The position numbers were made by a program, and so were the translations under genes. DNA of 39,923 bases from NCBI RefSeq assembly GCF_021654135.1, contig NZ_JAKGSD010000067.1:1-39923 (forward strand). Reading direction: 5' to 3'. This document shows, one piece after another, positions 1 to 7,952 of this stretch. The stretch's first letter is position 1. Each line of letters starts with the position of its first letter. Under the pieces are notes generated by a model that was not told the origin of the DNA, ran no database searches, and worked only from the letters and a program-made list of their open reading frames with translations. The stretch is from Amycolatopsis tucumanensis. GTDB lineage: Bacteria > Actinomycetota > Actinomycetes > Mycobacteriales > Pseudonocardiaceae.

Positions 1-15
1 TTCCGGTTTGTGCAT

Positions 16-95
16 ATCACCTTGAGCCAGGGCCGCAAGGTTGGCATGTCCGGCCGCCGGTGAGCACGGAGGTTGCGGCCCTGGCTCAAGGTGAT
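16..95. repeat. Perfect 23-bp inverted repeat at left edge
   Basis: Positions 16-38 and 73-95 are exact reverse complements over 23 bases, separated by 34 bases. Each arm can encode a short LRPWLKVI-like peptide reading outward, but no long gene is attached inside the window. It could be a stem-loop terminator of a gene lying to the left or a remnant of a mobile element; the sequence does not decide. No transposase is visible. Confidence 0.75.
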
Positions 96-141
96 CGTGC
101 CGGTGTCAGGCGACGGGATGACCACCCAGCCGGGTTTGGTG

Positions 142-180
142 AAAAAAAGGAAGCGCCGGCGCGCAAAGCGCACCGACGCC
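142..180 (-). terminator. Intrinsic terminator of the coiled-coil gene
   Basis: Read on the minus strand, directly after the coiled-coil gene, there is a 12-bp stem (two G-T wobbles) with a TTT loop, followed by TTCC and seven T residues. A long GC stem plus T-tract is a textbook Rho-independent terminator and is unusually strong for a high-GC genome. Confidence 0.85.
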
Positions 181-195
181 CCTTCAAAAACCCCG

Positions 196-1254
196 TCAGG
201 CGACCGGCGTCCGGTCGTCGGCGGGAACGAGCGTCTCCAGCGCTTCCTGCAGGGCCGAGTGGGTGGCCGTGAGGCGCTCGGTGACCTCGCGGCGGAACTC
301 GAACGCCTCGGTGCGGGCGTGCTGCGCCTCGGACAGCTGGCGCTCCGCGTCGGCGACCAGGGTGCTTGCCCGGGTCTCCGCCTCGGAGGTCTGCTTCGCC
401 AGGCGCGACTCCGTCTCGGCGGTGATCTTCGCCAGCCGGGTCTCGGTCTCCTCCGTGTCCTTGGCGATCTTCGCCTCGGTCTCGGCGACCAGCTTGGCCA
501 GGCGCTCCTCGGTCTCCCGGGTGTCCTTCGCCAGGCGCTCCTCGACCTCCTGGGTCTTCCGGGCCAGCGCCGTCTCGACCTCTTCGGTCTTGCGGGCCAG
601 CGCGGTCTCGACCTCTTCGGTCTTGCGAGCAAGCGCCTCGCCGGTCTCCTGCTCGGCCTTGGCACGCGCTTCGGCGGCTTCGGCGTCCAGGCGGGCGCGC
701 TCCTCGGCGGCCTCCTCGTTCAGGCGCGCGATCTCGGCGCGGGCCTGCTCCATGAGGTTCTCGTGCTCGGTGGTGAGCGCGGTGTGCCGCTCCTGGAACT
801 CCAGCTCGAGGTCGTCACGCCGCTTGGCGAGCTCGGCCTCGCGCTCGGCGACCATCTTGTCGGCGGCCTTGCGGGTGTCCAGGTCGTACTTGTCGGCCGC
901 GGCGCGGATGTCGTCGGCCTGCGCTTCGGCGCGGTTCTTGAGCTCGGCGATCTCCTCTTCGGCGAGCGTCATCATCGTGCGGACGCGCTCGGTCATCGTC
1001 GCGGCGCTCGACGGGTCGCTCGCCATCCGCGACAGCGCCTGCTTGGCCTCGCTCAGCTCCTGCTGGGCGTAGGACAGGGCACGGGTCAGCTCGGCGACCG
1101 ACGAGAGGGCCTCGTCACGGGAGACGGCCGTCTCCTTGAGCTCGGCGTTCAGCTGGGCGAACTTCTCGTCCACCGGCGGCCGGTCGTAGCCGCGGAACAC
1201 GAGCGGGAACAGGGGATTACCGGCGATGGGATCTTGGGACTCGGCAGGAGGCAT
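196..1254 (-). CDS. DivIVA/Scy/FilP-like coiled-coil cytoskeletal protein
   Basis: 352 residues, rich in Glu, Ala, Lys and Arg, with no membrane segment. The N-terminus (about residues 19-40, RGYDRPPVDEKFAQLNAEL) resembles the DivIVA-type N-terminal segment of actinobacterial polar-growth proteins. The rest is predicted coiled coil. Residues 205-303 are nine consecutive 11-residue units of the type ETALARKTEEV or EERLAKDTRET, a hendecad pattern rather than plain heptads. Known relatives (Scy, FilP, often misnamed cellulose-binding protein) organise tip growth or intermediate-filament-like structures; that role is inferred here. The gene is transcribed alone, away from the DUF445 genes, and ends in a strong terminator. 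It starts at ATG 1254. Confidence 0.75.
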   Translation of the reverse strand: MPPAESQDPIAGNPLFPLVFRGYDRPPVDEKFAQLNAELKETAVSRDEALSSVAELTRALSYAQQELSEAKQALSRMASDPSSAATMTERVRTMMTLAEEEIAELKNRAEAQADDIRAAADKYDLDTRKAADKMVAEREAELAKRRDDLELEFQERHTALTTEHENLMEQARAEIARLNEEAAEERARLDAEAAEARAKAEQETGEALARKTEEVETALARKTEEVETALARKTQEVEERLAKDTRETEERLAKLVAETEAKIAKDTEETETRLAKITAETESRLAKQTSEAETRASTLVADAERQLSEAQHARTEAFEFRREVTERLTATHSALQEALETLVPADDRTPVA

Positions 1255-1389
1255 GCGGGCACCTTAGTGCTATTGGACCTGGGTTTCCATACTTTCGGGT
1301 GACACATTATCGAAGATCAACTGAATCCGGTCCGCGCCTCCCTCCAAACGGCTGGGATACGGTTCGGCGGAACTCGCGAGGAGGGGCCG

Positions 1390-2622
1390 GTGCAACTGCA
1401 GGAGATCGTGGCCGACCTGGCCGAACACTGGCCGCTCTACGTCTCGATGCCGTTCATCGCCGCGCTCATCGGCTACGTGACCAAGCGCGTCGCGATCGAG
1501 ATGATGTTCCGGCCGATCGAGTTCGTCGGGATCCGGCCGTTCCTCGGCTGGCAGGGCGTGCTGCCAGCCAACGCCGAGCGCATGGCGGCCACCGCCACCG
1601 ACATGCTCACGAACAACCTGGTCGACCCGAAGGAGATCTTCGCCAGGCTCGACCCGGACCAGCTCGCCAAGGAGATCGAACAACCGCTCCTGCAGGTGGT
1701 CGAGGAGATCACCGAAGAGGTCATGGAGCAGTACCAGCCACGCCTGTGGGAGGCACTGCCCAGCGGCGCGAAGGAACTGCTGCTGCGCCGCATCCAAGCC
1801 GAAGCGCCCAAGGTGATCGCGAAGATCATGCGGGAGCTGTCGGACAACATCGAGGACGTCCTCGACCTCAAGAACATGGTCATCACCAACCTGGTCCGCG
1901 ACAAGAGCCTGCTCAACCGGCTCATCCGCGACATCTCACGACCTGAGATGCGGTTCATCGCGAACTCCGGGCTGGTGTTCGGCTTCGCCCTCGGGTGCGT
2001 CCAGCTGCTCGTGTGGGCGCTGACCAAGTCGCCGATCGTGATGCCGCTGTTCGGCCTCGGCATCGGCTGGTTCACCGACTGGCTCGCCCTGAAGATGATC
2101 TTCCTGCCGCGGGAGCCGCGCGAGTTCTTCGGCCTCTACACCTGGCAGGGCGTGTTCCAGAAGCGCCGCGACCAGGTGGCCGCCGACTACGGCGACATGA
2201 TCGCCCGCGAGATCATCACCATCCCGAACCTGCTGGAAGCCATCCTCAAGGGCCCGAAGGCCGACCGGCTGTTCCACCTGATCGGCCGCGAGGTGCAGCG
2301 CACCATCGACGCGCAGGCCGGCGTCGTGAAACCGCTCGTCGCGGCCGCGGTGGGCACGCGCAAGTGGCAGGAGATGAAGCAGGCCGCGGCGCTCAAGGCG
2401 GCGGAGCGGGTGCCGGACACCATCCGGTACGCCGAGGAGTACGCGGTCAACGCCCTGGACGTGCGGAACACGATCGTCGACCGGATGCGGCAGCTGTCGC
2501 CGATGGAGTTCGAGGAGCTGCTGCGGCCCGCGTTCCGGCAGGACGAGTGGAAGTTGATCGCCGTCGGTGCGATCATCGGCGGGCTCGTGGGTGAGCTCCA
2601 GGCGATCCTGCTCCTCCACTAA
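1390..2622 (+). CDS. DUF445 family membrane protein, copy 1
   Basis: 410 residues, GTG start preceded by a GAGGAGGGG ribosome-binding site. It belongs to the DUF445 family of integral membrane proteins of unknown function. Hydrophobic segments lie near the N-terminus (FIAALIGYVTKRVAIEMMF), in the middle (GLVFGFALGCVQLLVWAL, then PLFGLGIGWFTDWLALKMIF) and at the extreme C-terminus (LIAVGAIIGGLVGELQAILLL), with a long amphipathic helical part between. The signatures TKRVAIEMMF and FTDWLALKMIF are repeated in the next gene. A TACGGT -10-like element lies at 1358-1363. First gene of a three-gene rightward operon. Function not known. Confidence 0.85.
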   Translation: MQLQEIVADLAEHWPLYVSMPFIAALIGYVTKRVAIEMMFRPIEFVGIRPFLGWQGVLPANAERMAATATDMLTNNLVDPKEIFARLDPDQLAKEIEQPLLQVVEEITEEVMEQYQPRLWEALPSGAKELLLRRIQAEAPKVIAKIMRELSDNIEDVLDLKNMVITNLVRDKSLLNRLIRDISRPEMRFIANSGLVFGFALGCVQLLVWALTKSPIVMPLFGLGIGWFTDWLALKMIFLPREPREFFGLYTWQGVFQKRRDQVAADYGDMIAREIITIPNLLEAILKGPKADRLFHLIGREVQRTIDAQAGVVKPLVAAAVGTRKWQEMKQAAALKAAERVPDTIRYAEEYAVNALDVRNTIVDRMRQLSPMEFEELLRPAFRQDEWKLIAVGAIIGGLVGELQAILLLH

Positions 2623-2655
2623 TCTCGCGGCCAGGATTTCCGAGGGGGTGGCCGG

Positions 2656-3879
2656 ATGGACGGGGTGCTGGCCGACTTCGCGCAGCACTGGCCGCTCTAC
2701 ACCGCGATCCCGTTCATCGCCGCCCTCATCGGTTACGTCACCAAGCGCGTCGCCATCGAGATGATGTTCCGCCCGCTGGAGTTCGTCGGCATCCGCCCGA
2801 TCTTCGGCTGGCAGGGCGTGGTGCCCAAGCACGGCGGCCGGATGGCGGCCATCGCCACCGACCTCCTCACCGCTAACCTGATCGACCTCGGCGAGGTGAT
2901 CGGCCGCATCCAGCCGGACCGGCTGGTGCGGGAGATCGAGCAGCCGCTGCTGCGGGCGATCGACGACCTGGCCCGCGAGGTGATGGCCAAGCACCACCCG
3001 CGGCTGTGGGAGTCGCTGCCGCCGATGGCGCAGGACCTGATCGTCAAGCAGCTGCAGGCCGGCTCGCCGAAGCTGGTTCGCGAGCTGCTGGACGAGGTCC
3101 GCGCCAACCTCGACGGAGTGCTCGACGTCAAGCACATGACCGTCGAGCGGCTCACCCGCGACCGCGCCCTGCTGGTGCGCCTGATCCGCGAGACGTCCCG
3201 GCCGGAAATGGCGTTCATCGCCCGCTGCGGGATCTACTTCGGATTCGTCCTCGGCATCGTGCAGGCGGTGGTGTGGGCGCTGACGAAGAACCCGTGGGTG
3301 CTGCCGGTGTTCGGCGGCGCCATCGGCCTGTTCACCGACTGGCTCGCGATCAAGATGATCTTCCTGCCGCGCCGCCCGGTGAAGATCGGGCCGATCACCC
3401 TGCAGGGCAAGTTCCAGCGCCGCAAGGCCGAGGTCGCCCGCCAGTACGGCGAAATCATCGCCCGCGAGGTGCTGACCGTCCCCAACCTCCTCGACGAGCT
3501 GCTGACCGGCCCGCGCACCGACCGGCTCGCCGCGCTCGTGCGGCGCGTGGTGGCCAGGGCCGTCGACGAGCAGGTCGGCCTGATCCGGCCACTGGTGTCC
3601 GCGACCGTCGGCGGCGAGCGGCTGCGTGAGATGACCGCGACCGCGGCGGCCGGGTCGCTCGCGCAGATGCCGTACCTCCTCCGGCACGCCGAGCCGTACC
3701 TGGTCGAGGCGATGGACCTGGCGAACATGGTGGAGCGGCGGATGCTCGCGCTGACGCCCGAGGAGTACGAGAACCTGCTGCGCCCGGCGTTCCGCCAGGA
3801 GGAGTGGAAGCTGATCGCGGTCGGCGGTGTGATCGGGTTCGTCGTCGGTGAGTTGCAGGTTTTGCTGATGCTTCACTAG
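2656..3879 (+). CDS. DUF445 family membrane protein, copy 2 (tandem paralogue)
   Basis: 407 residues, ATG start 33 bases after the first DUF445 gene. It aligns with that gene end to end: WPLYTAIPFIAALIGYVTKR near the N-terminus, WAL-K-PWVLPVFGGAIG in the middle, and RPAFRQEEWKLIAVGGVIG at the C-terminus. The two proteins are clearly tandem duplicates that have diverged in the middle helical regions. Co-transcription and similar length suggest a hetero-oligomer or partly redundant membrane proteins; this is inference. The start follows GAGGGGGTGGCCGG. No catalytic motif is visible. Confidence 0.85.
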   Translation: MDGVLADFAQHWPLYTAIPFIAALIGYVTKRVAIEMMFRPLEFVGIRPIFGWQGVVPKHGGRMAAIATDLLTANLIDLGEVIGRIQPDRLVREIEQPLLRAIDDLAREVMAKHHPRLWESLPPMAQDLIVKQLQAGSPKLVRELLDEVRANLDGVLDVKHMTVERLTRDRALLVRLIRETSRPEMAFIARCGIYFGFVLGIVQAVVWALTKNPWVLPVFGGAIGLFTDWLAIKMIFLPRRPVKIGPITLQGKFQRRKAEVARQYGEIIAREVLTVPNLLDELLTGPRTDRLAALVRRVVARAVDEQVGLIRPLVSATVGGERLREMTATAAAGSLAQMPYLLRHAEPYLVEAMDLANMVERRMLALTPEEYENLLRPAFRQEEWKLIAVGGVIGFVVGELQVLLMLH

Positions 3880-3894
3880 GTGAACGGTTAACGT

Positions 3895-5211
3895 GTGCGC
3901 GTGGCGCACGAACCGCAGCAGCTCCCCGCGGTGCACGAGGCGTGGCTTCCCCGCGAGCACTCCCTGCACCGGCCCCGGCACGGCGGCCGTCAGCTCACCG
4001 CGTTGATCAGCGCGATCGTGTTCTTCACGACCCCGGCGCTGCTGTGGGTGTTCGGCGCGCGCCCCGCCGAGATCGAGAACCGGCACCTGGCGAGCTTCCC
4101 CAGCATCGGCGACGGCTGGGCGTTCTTCACCAGCCTGCCCGGCTGGGCCACCGACCAGCTCACCTTCCGCAGCGCCGCGATCGACGCCGCGGACTGGATC
4201 AGCCGCACGTTCTTCGGCGAGACCCCGCCGCGGGACCAGGCAGGCACCACCGAGACCGGTCCCCTGCCCGGCAGCCCGCCGCCGACCCAGACGCAGGGCA
4301 CGGACGACCAGCCCACCACCTCCGGCCCGCTCGACCAGGCCGGCTACCGGCAGGTCATCGAGGGCCGCGACGGCTGGCTGTACTTCGGCTACGACGCCGA
4401 GGCCAAGTGCTCCCCGGTCCGGATGCTGTCCGACACGCTGGAGCGGATGAACCGGCTGCGCACGATCATCGAGGCGTCCGGGCGCAAGTTCGTCTGGGTG
4501 GTGGCGCCGGACAAGTCCACGATGGTCCCGGAGAACCTGCCGTCCAGCTACCCCGGCCGGGAGTGCCACCGGGCCGCGGAGGCGCCGACCTGGCAGCAGA
4601 TCGACGCGGCCGGCGCGGTGGACCTGCGGCCCGCCCTGACCCAGGAGGCGCGGCGCGTCAACCGTCCCGTCTACCCGTCCAACGACACGCACTGGACCGA
4701 CGAGGGCTCACTGGTGATGACCCGCGCGGTCGCCGAGGCCGTGCAGCCCGGGATCACCGCGACCTGGCAGAGCAAGCAGATCGGCACCTACACCGTCGCC
4801 GCGGACCTGCCGCCGCTGCTGGGCAAGAAGGCCGACAAGACGAACGTGCTCTACGACCTGCGCCCGGACGGCATCGTCGACCGGGCAGGCCAGACCATCG
4901 CCGACATCGAAACCCCGTCCTACCGGTTCGCCTCGCCGATGTCCTCCACCGTGAACGAGAAGACCCTGTTCTACGGCGACTCGTTCACCAAGGCGTCGTC
5001 GCGCTACCTGGCGGCCGGGTTCGCGAACCTGACGATGCTCGCCTACTTCACCCCGAAGACGAGCCGGGACCAGGCGATCGGGATGTTCGCGAACTCGGAC
5101 GTGATCGTGCTGGAGACCGTGGAGCGCAGCGTCTCCAGCGGTCAGCTGCCGTTCCTGACCGACGAGTTCCTCACGGCGCTGCAGGCGCAACTGCAGGCGA
5201 GTCCTCGGTGA
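3895..5211 (+). CDS. AlgX/AlgJ-like SGNH-fold protein, membrane anchored
   Basis: 438 residues. A cytoplasmic head of about 33 residues precedes one membrane helix (about 34-53), so the body lies outside the membrane. A Pro/Thr/Gly-rich linker (about 112-146) leads to an SGNH hydrolase-like domain. It carries the DTHW motif (D264, H266) followed by GDSF (S363), the order of catalytic residues in alginate O-acetyltransferases AlgX and AlgJ. A role in O-acetylating an envelope glycan is plausible, but the substrate is unknown and no MBOAT partner is present. It lies 15 bases after the second DUF445 gene, so an operon is likely. GTG start; an alternative GTG lies six bases on. The 3' end overlaps znuB by 41 bases on the opposite strand. 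Confidence 0.75.
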   Translation: MRVAHEPQQLPAVHEAWLPREHSLHRPRHGGRQLTALISAIVFFTTPALLWVFGARPAEIENRHLASFPSIGDGWAFFTSLPGWATDQLTFRSAAIDAADWISRTFFGETPPRDQAGTTETGPLPGSPPPTQTQGTDDQPTTSGPLDQAGYRQVIEGRDGWLYFGYDAEAKCSPVRMLSDTLERMNRLRTIIEASGRKFVWVVAPDKSTMVPENLPSSYPGRECHRAAEAPTWQQIDAAGAVDLRPALTQEARRVNRPVYPSNDTHWTDEGSLVMTRAVAEAVQPGITATWQSKQIGTYTVAADLPPLLGKKADKTNVLYDLRPDGIVDRAGQTIADIETPSYRFASPMSSTVNEKTLFYGDSFTKASSRYLAAGFANLTMLAYFTPKTSRDQAIGMFANSDVIVLETVERSVSSGQLPFLTDEFLTALQAQLQASPR

Positions 5212-6049
5212 CGTGGGCCGCCCGGTCACGCAGGTAGGCGACGAGGCGGCAGACCAGGTAGATCGTGAACGCGATCGCGGTGACGAACGCGCTGACCGGC
5301 GCGCCCGGCGCGAGCGAGAGGATGATGCCGCCCAGCGCGGCCGTCTCGGCGAACACGACGGCCAGCACGGTGGCCTTCCACGGGCTCGCGGTGAGCCGCG
5401 CTGCCGCAGCGGCCGGAGTGACCATCATGGCGACCACCAGCAGCGCGCCGACGATCTGCACGCCGAGCGCGGTGGCGACGCCGACCAGCACGGCGAACAC
5501 CACGGACAGCGTGCGCGCCGGGACCCCGCGGGCGGCCGCAACGTGCGGGTCGACGCTGGCGAACAGCAGCGGCCGGTAGATGACGGCCAGCACCGCCAGC
5601 ACCACCAGCGCGGCGATGACCAGCACGATCAGGTTGGTCGTCTCGATCGACACGATCTGGCCGACCAGGATGCCGAACTTGTTGGCCGCGCGGCCCGGGT
5701 AGAACCACAGGAAAAGCACGCCGAGGCCGAGCCCGAAGGACAGGATCGCGCCGATCACCGAGTCGCGATCGGACTCCCGGCCGCCGAGCAGGCCGAGCAG
5801 CAGCGCGGCGATCACCGCGCCGGCCAGCGCCCCGAACTCGACGCCGACGCCGAGCAGCAGCGCGCCGGCCGCGCCGGTGAAGGCGAGTTCGGCGGTGCCG
5901 TGCACGGCGAACGACATCCGGCGGGTCACGATCAGCGGTCCGAGCACACCGGCGACCAGCCCGAGCACGGCCGCGGCGAGCAGGGCGGTCTGCACGAACG
6001 GCAGCCCGAGCAGCTGCGCCGTCAGACCGAAGTCGAAGAACTTGTCCAT
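5171..6049 (-). CDS. znuB: Zinc/manganese ABC transporter permease
   Basis: 292 residues with about eight hydrophobic segments, typical of the ABC-3 permease family (ZnuB/MntB/TroC). Family features include PLIVTRRMSFAVHGTAELAF, the RRMSFAVHG segment matching the conserved cytoplasmic loop that docks the ATPase. It is the last gene of a leftward operon after the ATPase gene (22-base gap) and imports the metal delivered by the lipoprotein. Metal identity (zinc) is inferred from the family and the candidate Zur box upstream of the first gene. The 3' end overlaps the SGNH gene convergently. Confidence 0.88.
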   Translation of the reverse strand: MDKFFDFGLTAQLLGLPFVQTALLAAAVLGLVAGVLGPLIVTRRMSFAVHGTAELAFTGAAGALLLGVGVEFGALAGAVIAALLLGLLGGRESDRDSVIGAILSFGLGLGVLFLWFYPGRAANKFGILVGQIVSIETTNLIVLVIAALVVLAVLAVIYRPLLFASVDPHVAAARGVPARTLSVVFAVLVGVATALGVQIVGALLVVAMMVTPAAAAARLTASPWKATVLAVVFAETAALGGIILSLAPGAPVSAFVTAIAFTIYLVCRLVAYLRDRAAHVTEDSPAVAPAAP

Positions 6050-6071
6050 GTTCAGCGGGAACCTTCGGTGC

Positions 6072-6866
6072 TCACGAAACGCGCTCGTCCAGGTGGTGGG
6101 GTTCGTCCTCGCAGACCGCGCTGCGCGCGCCGGCCACGTGGATCTGGCCGCCGACGCGGACCACCTCCACCCGGGCGCGGTACAGCTCGGACAGCGTCTC
6201 GGAGGTCATCACGACCTCCGGCGGGCCGATCCGGAACCGGCCGTCGACCAGGTACAGCACCCGGTCCACATAGGGCAGGATCGGGTTGATCTCGTGGGTC
6301 ACGAACAGCACCGCGGTGCCGGCTTCGCGGCGGCGGGCGTCGATCAGCTCGCTCACCGCGCGCTGGTGCGCGAGGTCCAGCGACAGCAACGGCTCGTCGC
6401 ACAGCAGCACGTCCGGCTCGCCGACCAGCGCCTGCGCGACCCGCAGCCGCTGCTGCTCACCGCCGGAGAGCTTGCCGACCGGCTGCTTGGCGTAGGACTG
6501 GGCGCCGACCGCGGCGACGGCGGTGGACACCCGCCGCCGCCGCTCGGCGAGTCCACGCAGCCCGGTGCCCCACCGGTGGCCGTCGAGCCCCAGCCCGACC
6601 AGGTCGACCCCGCGCAGCGTGAGCGCTTCGGACATCGCCCGCTGCTGCGGGACGTACCCGACCGGGTGATCGCTGTTGATGCGCACGCTGCCGCGCGACA
6701 GGTGCTGCAGACCGAGCAGCACCTTCAGCAGGCTGGTCTTGCCCGACCCGTTCGGGCCGAGCACGGCGACGAACTCGCCGGGCTCGACCGAGAGGTCCAG
6801 ACCGGACCAGAGCGTGCGCGCACCGAACGCGAGGGTCGCGCCGGAGATCTCCACAGCAGGGCTCAA
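6072..6866 (-). CDS. znuC: Zinc ABC transporter ATP-binding protein
   Basis: About 264 residues from a TTG start at 6866 that overlaps the TGA of the upstream lipoprotein gene; a GTG at 6854 would give 260. Walker A GPNGSGKT (about residues 37-44), Q-loop YVPQQRAM, signature LSGGEQQR, Walker B VLLCDEP and the switch histidine in FVTHEINPI are all present. The signature and size fit the metal-type ABC ATPases (ZnuC/TroB). Translation is probably coupled to znuA. Upstream in-frame sequence within znuA is not part of the protein. Confidence 0.88.
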   Translation of the reverse strand: MSPAVEISGATLAFGARTLWSGLDLSVEPGEFVAVLGPNGSGKTSLLKVLLGLQHLSRGSVRINSDHPVGYVPQQRAMSEALTLRGVDLVGLGLDGHRWGTGLRGLAERRRRVSTAVAAVGAQSYAKQPVGKLSGGEQQRLRVAQALVGEPDVLLCDEPLLSLDLAHQRAVSELIDARRREAGTAVLFVTHEINPILPYVDRVLYLVDGRFRIGPPEVVMTSETLSELYRARVEVVRVGGQIHVAGARSAVCEDEPHHLDERVS

Positions 6867-7756
6867 GAGTTCAGGGCCTTCGCCAGATCGTCGACTTCGC
6901 TGGTCATCCAGGCAATGTAGTCCGTCGTCCCGGCGGGCAGCGTCTCGGTCACGCCCACGACGGGGATGCCGGCGCGGTTCGCCTCGCCGACGACCTGCTC
7001 GGTGACCGGGGTGGTGGTCTGCTCGTTGTTGATCAGGGCCTTGACCTGCTTGCCGGTGATCAGCGAGTTGAACTCGGCCAGCGCCGCGGGCGGGACGTCG
7101 GTCTCCTCCTCGACGGCCTCGGAGAACTCCTCCGGGGTGGCGTCGGTGACCCCGGCGGCCTGGATGAGGTAGTGCGCGACGGGCTCGGTGACCAGGACCT
7201 TGGTGTCCGGGTGGCCGGCGCCGATCTGCCCTGCCTTGCTGGTGAGCTGGTCCAGCTGGGCCTTGAAGTTGGTGGCGTTGGTGGTGAAGGTCTGCGCGGC
7301 GTCCGGCTTGATCTGGCCGAGCTGCGCGGCGACCTGGTCGGCCACCTTGGCGACGGTGGTGAAGCTGTACCAGACGTGCTCGTTCTCGTCGCCGGTCGCG
7401 CCGATGTCGTACGCGTTGAGCTTGCGGGCGTTCGCGGCCTGGTCGGCGAGCTTGCCGAAGAAGTCGTCGTAGCCGCCGCCGTTGGCGAGGGTCAGCTGCG
7501 CGTTCTGCGCGGCGATGGCGTCCTCGGGCGTGGTCTCGTAGGAGTGCGGGTCGGCGCTCGGGTCGTCGATGATCGAGGTGACCGCCACCTGGTCGCCGCC
7601 GACCGCGGACAGCACGCTGCCCCACACGTTCGTGGAGGCGACGACGTTGATCTTGCCCCCGGTGTCGCTCGCGGTGTTAGTCCCACCACAGGCGGTGAGG
7701 CCGAGTACGAGGGCCGTCGCGGCGGACGCGAGACCGATCAGGCGGGGGAAACTCAT
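6863..7756 (-). CDS. znuA: Zinc ABC transporter substrate-binding lipoprotein
   Basis: 297 residues starting at ATG 7756, chosen because AGGAG lies eight bases upstream; a GTG nine bases further up has no spacing for a ribosome-binding site. The signal peptide ends in the lipobox LTAC (Cys 23 from this start), so it is a lipoprotein. It belongs to the cluster 9 metal-binding family: candidate metal-ligand histidines in ADPHSYE, NEHVWYSF and PVAHYL, and a C-terminal acidic site within VVGVTETLPAGTTDYIAWM. There is no His-rich loop. First gene of the znuA-znuC-znuB operon; a candidate Zur operator lies 47-61 bases upstream. Confidence 0.88.
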   Translation of the reverse strand: MSFPRLIGLASAATALVLGLTACGGTNTASDTGGKINVVASTNVWGSVLSAVGGDQVAVTSIIDDPSADPHSYETTPEDAIAAQNAQLTLANGGGYDDFFGKLADQAANARKLNAYDIGATGDENEHVWYSFTTVAKVADQVAAQLGQIKPDAAQTFTTNATNFKAQLDQLTSKAGQIGAGHPDTKVLVTEPVAHYLIQAAGVTDATPEEFSEAVEEETDVPPAALAEFNSLITGKQVKALINNEQTTTPVTEQVVGEANRAGIPVVGVTETLPAGTTDYIAWMTSEVDDLAKALNS

Positions 7757-7802
7757 CGCGAGCACTCCTGAAGTACGAGGTGGGACGCATGGTCAGAACT
7801 AT

Positions 7803-7817
7803 TGGAAACGGTTTTCG
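7803..7817 (-). promoter_or_regulatory. Candidate Zur box upstream of znuA
   Basis: The 15-base site TGGAAACGGTTTTCG has 7-1-7 dyad symmetry with five of seven half-site pairs matching. It resembles the actinobacterial Zur operator pattern TGAAAA-N5-TTTTCA as I recall it. Its position just upstream of znuA fits repression of zinc uptake by Zn-loaded Zur. Confidence 0.55.
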
Positions 7818-7933
7818 AGTTCACCTTACCTGAACGGGTGACGATCTCACCGCCTCGGTTACCCCCGCCTGAACGTCACGTTGCGCAGTGGCGCACGCCG
7901 CACGGACGGCGTTCGACTTCACGACTCCGTTCT

Positions 7934-7948
7934 GAACCGTTACGGTTC
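7934..7948 (+). promoter_or_regulatory. Perfect palindrome at the LacI-family gene start
   Basis: GAACCGTTACGGTTC is a perfect 7-1-7 palindrome ending four bases before the ATG of the LacI-family gene. This placement would let the regulator repress itself. LacI operators often have an even centre, so another regulator is possible. Confidence 0.5.
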
Positions 7949-7952
7949 CCCC

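Noticed and set aside
1..140. Complete insertion sequence
   Set aside because: Only an inverted repeat is visible; no transposase frame and no target duplication can be defined.
73..1302. A 409-residue plus-strand gene starting in the right arm of the inverted repeat
   Set aside because: Most of it is antisense to the coiled-coil gene and consists of shadow Leu/Gly/Arg repeats created by the 33-bp coding repeats.
1936..4692. A 918-residue open frame on the minus strand
   Set aside because: Antisense to the DUF445 and SGNH genes, with Arg/Asp/His-rich text and no domain.
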